NCBI GenBank assembly: GCA_015039365.1
Contig: WION01000478.1
Span: 1-40,131, forward strand
From: Amanita rubescens
Lineage: Eukaryota; Basidiomycota; Agaricomycetes; Agaricales; Amanitaceae
DNA length: 40,131 bases
Reading direction: 5' to 3'
Under the pieces are notes generated by a model. That model searched no databases, was not told where the DNA came from, and worked only from the letters and a program-made list of their open reading frames with translations. Positions within the stretch are counted from its first letter, which is position 1. Each line of letters opens with the position of its first letter. Below, one piece after another: positions 35,857 to 40,131 of the stretch. The position numbers were made by a program, and so were the translations under genes.

Positions 35857-36405
35857 GATGCCGTTGCCGAACACCCTGAGCGCGACGTTTTCCCAACGTC
35901 CAATAGCATCGATCGAGGCGCTCTGCATGTTGAGCATGTGCACAGCGCGGGGCCCCCCGATGGTCATATATCCGGTTTCACCGGCTTCGATGATGCATTG
36001 CCTCTTCCAACGTTGCGGGCTGTTCGCTCTCCGTACGACTCCAGTAAAAATTCTATTCTTAGGTTGGAGCCCGTTTAAATCACCTATTGCTGCCGGGACA
36101 ATTAAAAAACTGCGTGAAGGGTGTCCGCGGTAAAAAAAGAGAAAAGAAAAAAAAAAATCTAATGATATCGATAACCACGAAGACAATCGATAGATCATAG
36201 ACGCGTTTGACAAGGAACTGGCAGCTATTCGCTTCAATGAAAAGCTCGGCACGCAAGTGGATACTAGTTCCAACATGCTCACTGATGAGCCAAGCATCAC
36301 TGAGAACCTTGGACATTCAGGATCGCTCCTATACATCGCGTTCCATTCGCTTGCCGGAACACGAAGTATCTGCCAAAGACGGCATAGTGTATATCATTGA
36401 TCCGA
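35857..36405. other. Unassigned open frames, possible gene relic
   Basis: Several frames are open and protein-like here. On the plus strand, 36200-36405 reads FDKELAAIRFNEKLGTQVD followed by TDEPSITENLGHSG; a separate frame at 35857-36075 is also open. On the minus strand, about 35850-36110 reads GETGYMTIGGPRAVHMLN. They do not join into one gene with canonical introns that I can find. I do not recognise any family. Confidence 0.25.
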
Positions 36406-36657
36406 CGCCTCCAACAAATTCTCCACATCTCCACTTAAACTCCTGCATGGCATGGACGAAACGCGGCGGAATACATGTACTCTCGTCGGGCGAACAATTA
36501 AAGATGGATCGTCGCCGGCGCCCGCACTGTCACGCCAGGGAACCGAAGAAATTCTATTGGATTTGGGAATGATTTGTCACAATCAGAGTTGGCGGCTGGC
36601 ATGGAGCGTTGAACAACATTGAACACTGCAGTGCATGTCCTATAGTTGGCCCCAGTT

Positions 36658-37140
36658 TTACGGATGTCTTGAAGCGTCTGGGAATTAATTTGTCAACTTT
36701 ATGACGCTACAAATCTTCTAGCATACCAGTGGCAGTCTGTCTACGCTGTGTGTCCGTCTTAACACGTCCATCCATTTCAAGAAAAGGTGCACTGATCCAT
36801 GCCAGTCGTTTTGCATTTCCGCGAATCAATCGGGCCCACGTCTCATCTCTGATAGCATTGATCCAAGTCAAGGAGCCCATCGAAGCCTGAGCGTCAAATA
36901 TTCTCGGAATCGTAAAAGGTCATTATCTACGCGGACAGATATTCATGTATCCCAATAAACTTACCTCTGTGTCGGGACCGGCACCAGTGATAGAGAGTTT
37001 TGCGGTATGATGAAGCTATTAGTATTAGGAAATGTCCGCATCTTGGTCTTTGGCAGATGTTCATCATAAGTATATTTGACCTCCTCTTCTTGTCCATCGT
37101 CAAGATTAAGTACAATAGATCCCCTCATGCGTAGTACCAT
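36658..37140 (-). CDS. Small hypothetical protein (123 aa)
   Basis: Exons 37140-36965, 36902-36727 and 36677-36658 give 123 residues. Intron 1 is 62 bp with a GTAAGT donor; intron 2 is 49 bp (GTATGC, TTGAC branch, CCCAG). Residues 1-58 begin MVLRMRGSIVLNLDDGQEEE, and exon 2 reads WINAIRDETWARLIRG followed by LAWISAPFLEMDGRVKTD, with a hydrophobic-basic pattern of a folded protein. If intron 2 is retained, the frame ends soon after at TAG (36707-36709) with MLEDL instead of DASRHP. The family is not recognised and no function is assigned. Its first exon has an in-frame stop just upstream of the ATG, which supports the start. Confidence 0.6.
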
Positions 37141-37588
37141 TGAATATTCTCAGCACCACAGTGCAGCGCGGGACCGCATAATCCGCGCACCTACCTGTCC
37201 ACATTTAAATTTTTGACATTCAGGACCAGGGACCATGGACAGCTGCTATACACTGCACGCATTTGGACCGTCCAAAACGGGGCCAGCCAACTATAGAAAA
37301 AGTCATTAGAGCAATCCGGCGATATTTACGCTCACTGCTAATTTATCAAAAAATCACTCGCGAACATGCCGTACACTAAACAGTGCATTGCACTGCTCAT
37401 TTGACGCGTTTCGGATGCACCTACAAGTTCACCCACGCCCTGTGCAATAGGAGTCTTGTGATACACTAAACTCTTCGTAAGCTGTAACTGCACAGTTGGA
37501 CGCGAGGGAAGAGTCGGGTGCGTGACGTGACACTCTACTGGACACCCGCTGTGTGGCTCTCATCGACAAGCTGTCGCAACGCTGAACG
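37141..37588. promoter_or_regulatory. Divergent intergenic region (448 bp)
   Basis: Lies between the small minus-strand gene (start 37140) and the RING gene (start 37589) and should include both promoters. TTTAAATTTTTG (37205-37216) is the most AT-rich element. I see no gene or repeat. Confidence 0.45.
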
Positions 37589-38725
37589 ATGCCTCGAACC
37601 TCTAAACTGTCAGCCTCAGTTTCAGGGCCACGTCGTTCAACTAGATTAAGCGGTCGACAAGGTATGATCCCCCTACACTCATCTTGTCTCGCTCACTTCA
37701 CTGCCCATGGCAGTCAAGAGAGAGGCCAGTTTCAGCATTGACGATGTCCCCCGAACGAAAAGACGGAAATTGTTGAAGGTCGAGATCAAACATGCTGAGG
37801 GGGGCATGTCGTGTAGCTCGGACACAGCACTGGCAAAGTTGTGCGCCACCTCCACTAAAGACCTTAGGCGATCCCAACGAATCACACCGGCTGAACTAAT
37901 AAGACGTGAAAAGGCCCTTGTGTCGAAAGAGCAGGATTGCAAACGAAAATCTGACGAGCTTAACGAACGGATCCTAATGCTATCGAAGAGAGAGGATGAG
38001 GCGACAATGATGTTGTCGCAAATAGCAGAGCGTGAGGCGCAGGCTGTGTTGAATCAGCTAGAGGATCATTTCACTTGTCCTCTGTAAGTGGTAGTACTGA
38101 TCCCCCCCGTCCATCGCTGCTGATATATTTGATGCAGATGTTATGAAATCATGGCCCATCCGTTTTCGCTCGGCCCCGCACAATGCGGTCATTCATTTTG
38201 TGCTATGTGTATTCTGAAATGGTTCTTCTCTCGGTTACATCGTGCGTGTGGTGGTTGGCACGAACCAGTAGATTGTCCCATCTGTCGAACTCACCTCATC
38301 CTTACACCGGACCGGCCACCCCGCCCCAACTTTACCTTTCCATTTGTCCCAAATAGGATTGCGTCGTCTATTCTAGAGTCTTTAGTACAAAAGCTAGCAC
38401 GTCCGCCCATTGCTCCCGTCATTAAGAAAGAAGATACCGATAGTTCATGGGTCTCCAGTCCGGGACAAACATGTACTGCTGATTGTTTAAGTGAATCACC
38501 GAAACCGAAAGAGGAATCAACGGATATTATGTTGTGGAGGGAGGGAGGTTGTATGAGAGCAGAATGGTTGAAAAAGGACAGGTTTGTATGGAGACATCGC
38601 TCACTTACACTCGCTTACCGATCTCCGATAGAGACGGCAGGAGAGAAATGGGTAATTTGTTGCAGAGATGGGAACACCTTGAAGCTGATGAATTCATCGA
38701 GCTGAAACATAGACTGGGCGTTTGA
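37589..38725 (+). CDS. RING-finger protein (326 aa), putative E3 ubiquitin ligase
   Basis: Exons 37589-37661, 37714-38083, 38138-38581 and 38632-38725 give 326 residues. The N-terminus is basic (RTSKLSASVSGPRRSTR) and contains a nuclear-localisation-like RTKRRKLLK. Residues about 85-140 form a charged coiled coil (ALVSKEQDCKRKSDELNERI). A C3HC4-type RING follows: TCPLC (Cys146, Cys149), CGHSFCAMC, then CPIC, with WFF-containing spacing; the intron at 38084-38137 splits the first cysteine pair. The arrangement of coiled coil followed by RING is found in several E3 ligases. The C-terminal region ends in a helix (MGNLLQRWEHLEADEFIEL). E3 activity is inferred from the RING; no substrate is visible. 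Confidence 0.87.
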
Positions 38726-38977
38726 CGACTCGTCGGTTGACACATAAAGGCACAGAGGAGAACGCCATTCGTAAACTGTGCCGCTCTTGCTATTTTGCGA
38801 TTCAAGCTGTACAACATCAAACCCTTCCACCACATCGCATGACTGTTGTCACGCAGCCCTGTATCCCCATTGACGTATCTTTTTTGTATCGTAACTTAGC
38901 CCTGTTTTCCTGGTTACCACATTGGACGCCATACGGACAGTACACATACACAGTGTCCATATAAATCTTGAAATTAA
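38726..38977. other. Convergent 3' region between RING and ARP8 genes
   Basis: The stop codons are 252 bp apart, tail to tail. No gene is supported. Confidence 0.45.
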
Positions 38978-40131
38978 TTACAGGTAGAAGCATCGTTCCT
39001 TGAGGCCGCGTATGCCCAAAAAATCCTGCAATTCTATGAGCCCCGGCTGATTTGGACAGAAAATATTGCTCACCCAATCGGATCGCGTAACCCAAAGCTC
39101 CGATACACTATCCATCTTTCCCAAGACCGCTGCTCCCTTCCACACAAGAACTCGACGATCAACCTCCTTCGGCGGAGGTATAATCTGTACCTTCTCCATG
39201 CTAGGAACAAGGGGCGCAGCGATGGCTTGAAGTCTAAATACGTGATGAATGATGCAATGGGGAAACAGACGAGAGAAAAAAAGCACGGTACCTGCTTTCT
39301 AATGCATGAACTATACCCTGGGTAAGGGCTGTTCCACCAAACCACCAAAACGGCTTGCAGATACTTGCGGATTTTCTCTTCCCCACCCGTTGCTCGTGTA
39401 CTATTGTAAATAGCGATGTCGAGAGGGAGCTTGCTTGCCTCGAAGCAGACGTCAAAGGAAAATCCAGTTGGTTGGGTAGGCACAGGGGTTTGTGCCTGGC
39501 TAGGACGTGGTGTGATTTGTTGTGCTGCATTAAGCGCCTTGCTGTCATCATCAACGTCCATCAGTTCCGTATGACCATTGCCGGACGTTTCCACTTGCGG
39601 CTCATCCTTGACGATTTTTGTTGATCGCGTGTTCCGCTGGCGATTGTGTCGTCCGCTGCCAAATGACGTCATGATAGCTTATCTGACAGAAGAAAACTTA
39701 CAAACTTTTTTTGAGCTCCAGACTCAGTTTTCTTAGCAGGCGCATCATCGTTTGAGGGTGCCAACAAGTGTTGCGTAGATATAATCATCGCTTGCGTCTG
39801 TCACAATGACAGACAGGTTAGGTGGCCCGAAACTCTGAAGCAAATAACGCACAAGATGATCCCCTGTCTGGTCAATGATTTCATCGGTAACATCAGGACA
39901 GGCGGTAGGTCGTAGGCCAATACGCTTCCTGTCGTATCTATGAAACGCGGCTCAAATAGACACTGAAAGTTCGGATTCAATTTTCCACATCAAAATTCCG
40001 CTGGACATTGTTACCATAGGTGCAAGTATGATTTCGTCGTAAGCGCGAAGTCCATATTTTTCTGTTGCTCTGTCAGGTCGCCTAACTACAAAGTCATACA
40101 AGTTGAGCGCAACATCGGTCTGAACTATGTA
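38978..40131 (-). CDS. ARP8: Actin-related protein 8 (ARP8), 3' part with two frame breaks
   Basis: ARP8 is a nuclear actin-related subunit of the INO80 chromatin remodeller that binds nucleosomal DNA. The gene starts beyond the right edge. Exons in the window are 40131-40015, 39962-39853, 39797-39706, 39655-39292, 39233-39074 and 39025-38978. Family marks include LRAYDEIILAPM, CLFEPR, RKRIGLRP, TQAMIISTQHLLAPSN, DVCFEASKLPLDIAIYN, GGEEKIRKYLQAVLVV, GGTALTQGIVHALES, WKGAAVLGKMDSVSELWVT and LGIRGLKERCFYL at the end. Two single-base-type shifts interrupt the frame: near 39934-39951 (CLFEPR to RKRIG) and near 39335-39341, where VLVV must shift to reach GGTAL because of an extra base. No intron of sensible size explains the second; the first could be absorbed by an alternative 51-bp intron that removes CLFEPR. 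It is either a decaying gene or carries sequencing indels. Confidence 0.82.

Larger units (their letters stand above)
34914..36657. other. Intergenic region upstream of the Con7-like gene (1.7 kb)
   Basis: This long gap should include the Con7 promoter. Pyrimidine-rich tracts occupy 35080-35300. Two GC hairpins lie at 35565-35617 and unexplained overlapping open frames at about 35857-36405; both are listed separately. An A-rich low-complexity run is at 36133-36160. Confidence 0.5.

Noticed and set aside
39853..40014. Alternative 51-bp ARP8 intron ending at about 39938 that avoids the first frame break
   Set aside because: It would delete the conserved-looking CLFEPR and include an unconserved read-through; a canonical 52-bp intron (39963-40014) fits better. 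The second break would remain anyway.

Overview
The window is nuclear DNA of a filamentous basidiomycete, most likely an Agaricomycete mushroom-forming fungus. Genes are compact and intron-dense: I placed about 74 introns, mostly 45-60 bp, with GTRNGT-like donors and CTRAY branch sites. The gene complement is typical: a fungal xylulokinase, a Con7-type zinc-finger factor, Pol32, an ELMO/CED-12 protein, ARP8 and a fungal-type MTHFR. Exon coordinates below come from hand splicing that keeps reading phase at every junction. Except in the three broken genes, every junction closes in phase.

Layout. 1-3.4 kb is accessory DNA: a decayed copy of the last exon of xylulokinase with its 3' flank, a 62-nt hairpin, a 1.27-kb stretch with no CpG dinucleotide at all, and roughly 150-bp tandem repeats inside it. 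3.4-8.7 kb holds a small coiled-coil protein gene, a broken HNH-like gene, the intact xylulokinase gene (minus strand) and a tiny chitin-binding-like gene. 9.1-22.6 kb is a run of minus-strand genes: a WD40 protein with SUMO-interaction-like motifs, an R3H-SUZ protein, an AAAP amino acid transporter, the DNA polymerase delta subunit Pol32, a broken ankyrin-repeat gene and a 670-residue disordered protein. 22.8-25.6 kb (plus strand) has a DUF202 membrane protein and methylenetetrahydrofolate reductase. 25.9-28.8 kb (minus) is ELMO. 29.4-31.7 kb (plus) has a 635-residue protein with a PP1-docking-like motif and an intron-containing tRNA-Pro. 32.9-34.9 kb (minus) is a Con7-like transcription factor. 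36.7-37.1 kb holds a small unknown gene. 37.6-38.7 kb (plus) is a RING protein. 39.0-40.1 kb (minus) is the 3' part of ARP8, running off the window.

The genes do not form a pathway; this is a mostly housekeeping chromosomal segment. I found no convincing new multi-gene system. The observations most worth checking are the CpG-free block (a probable methylation-decayed mobile element), an excess of GC-AG introns (five of about 74), a candidate 27-nt intron, and two reading-frame breaks in ARP8.
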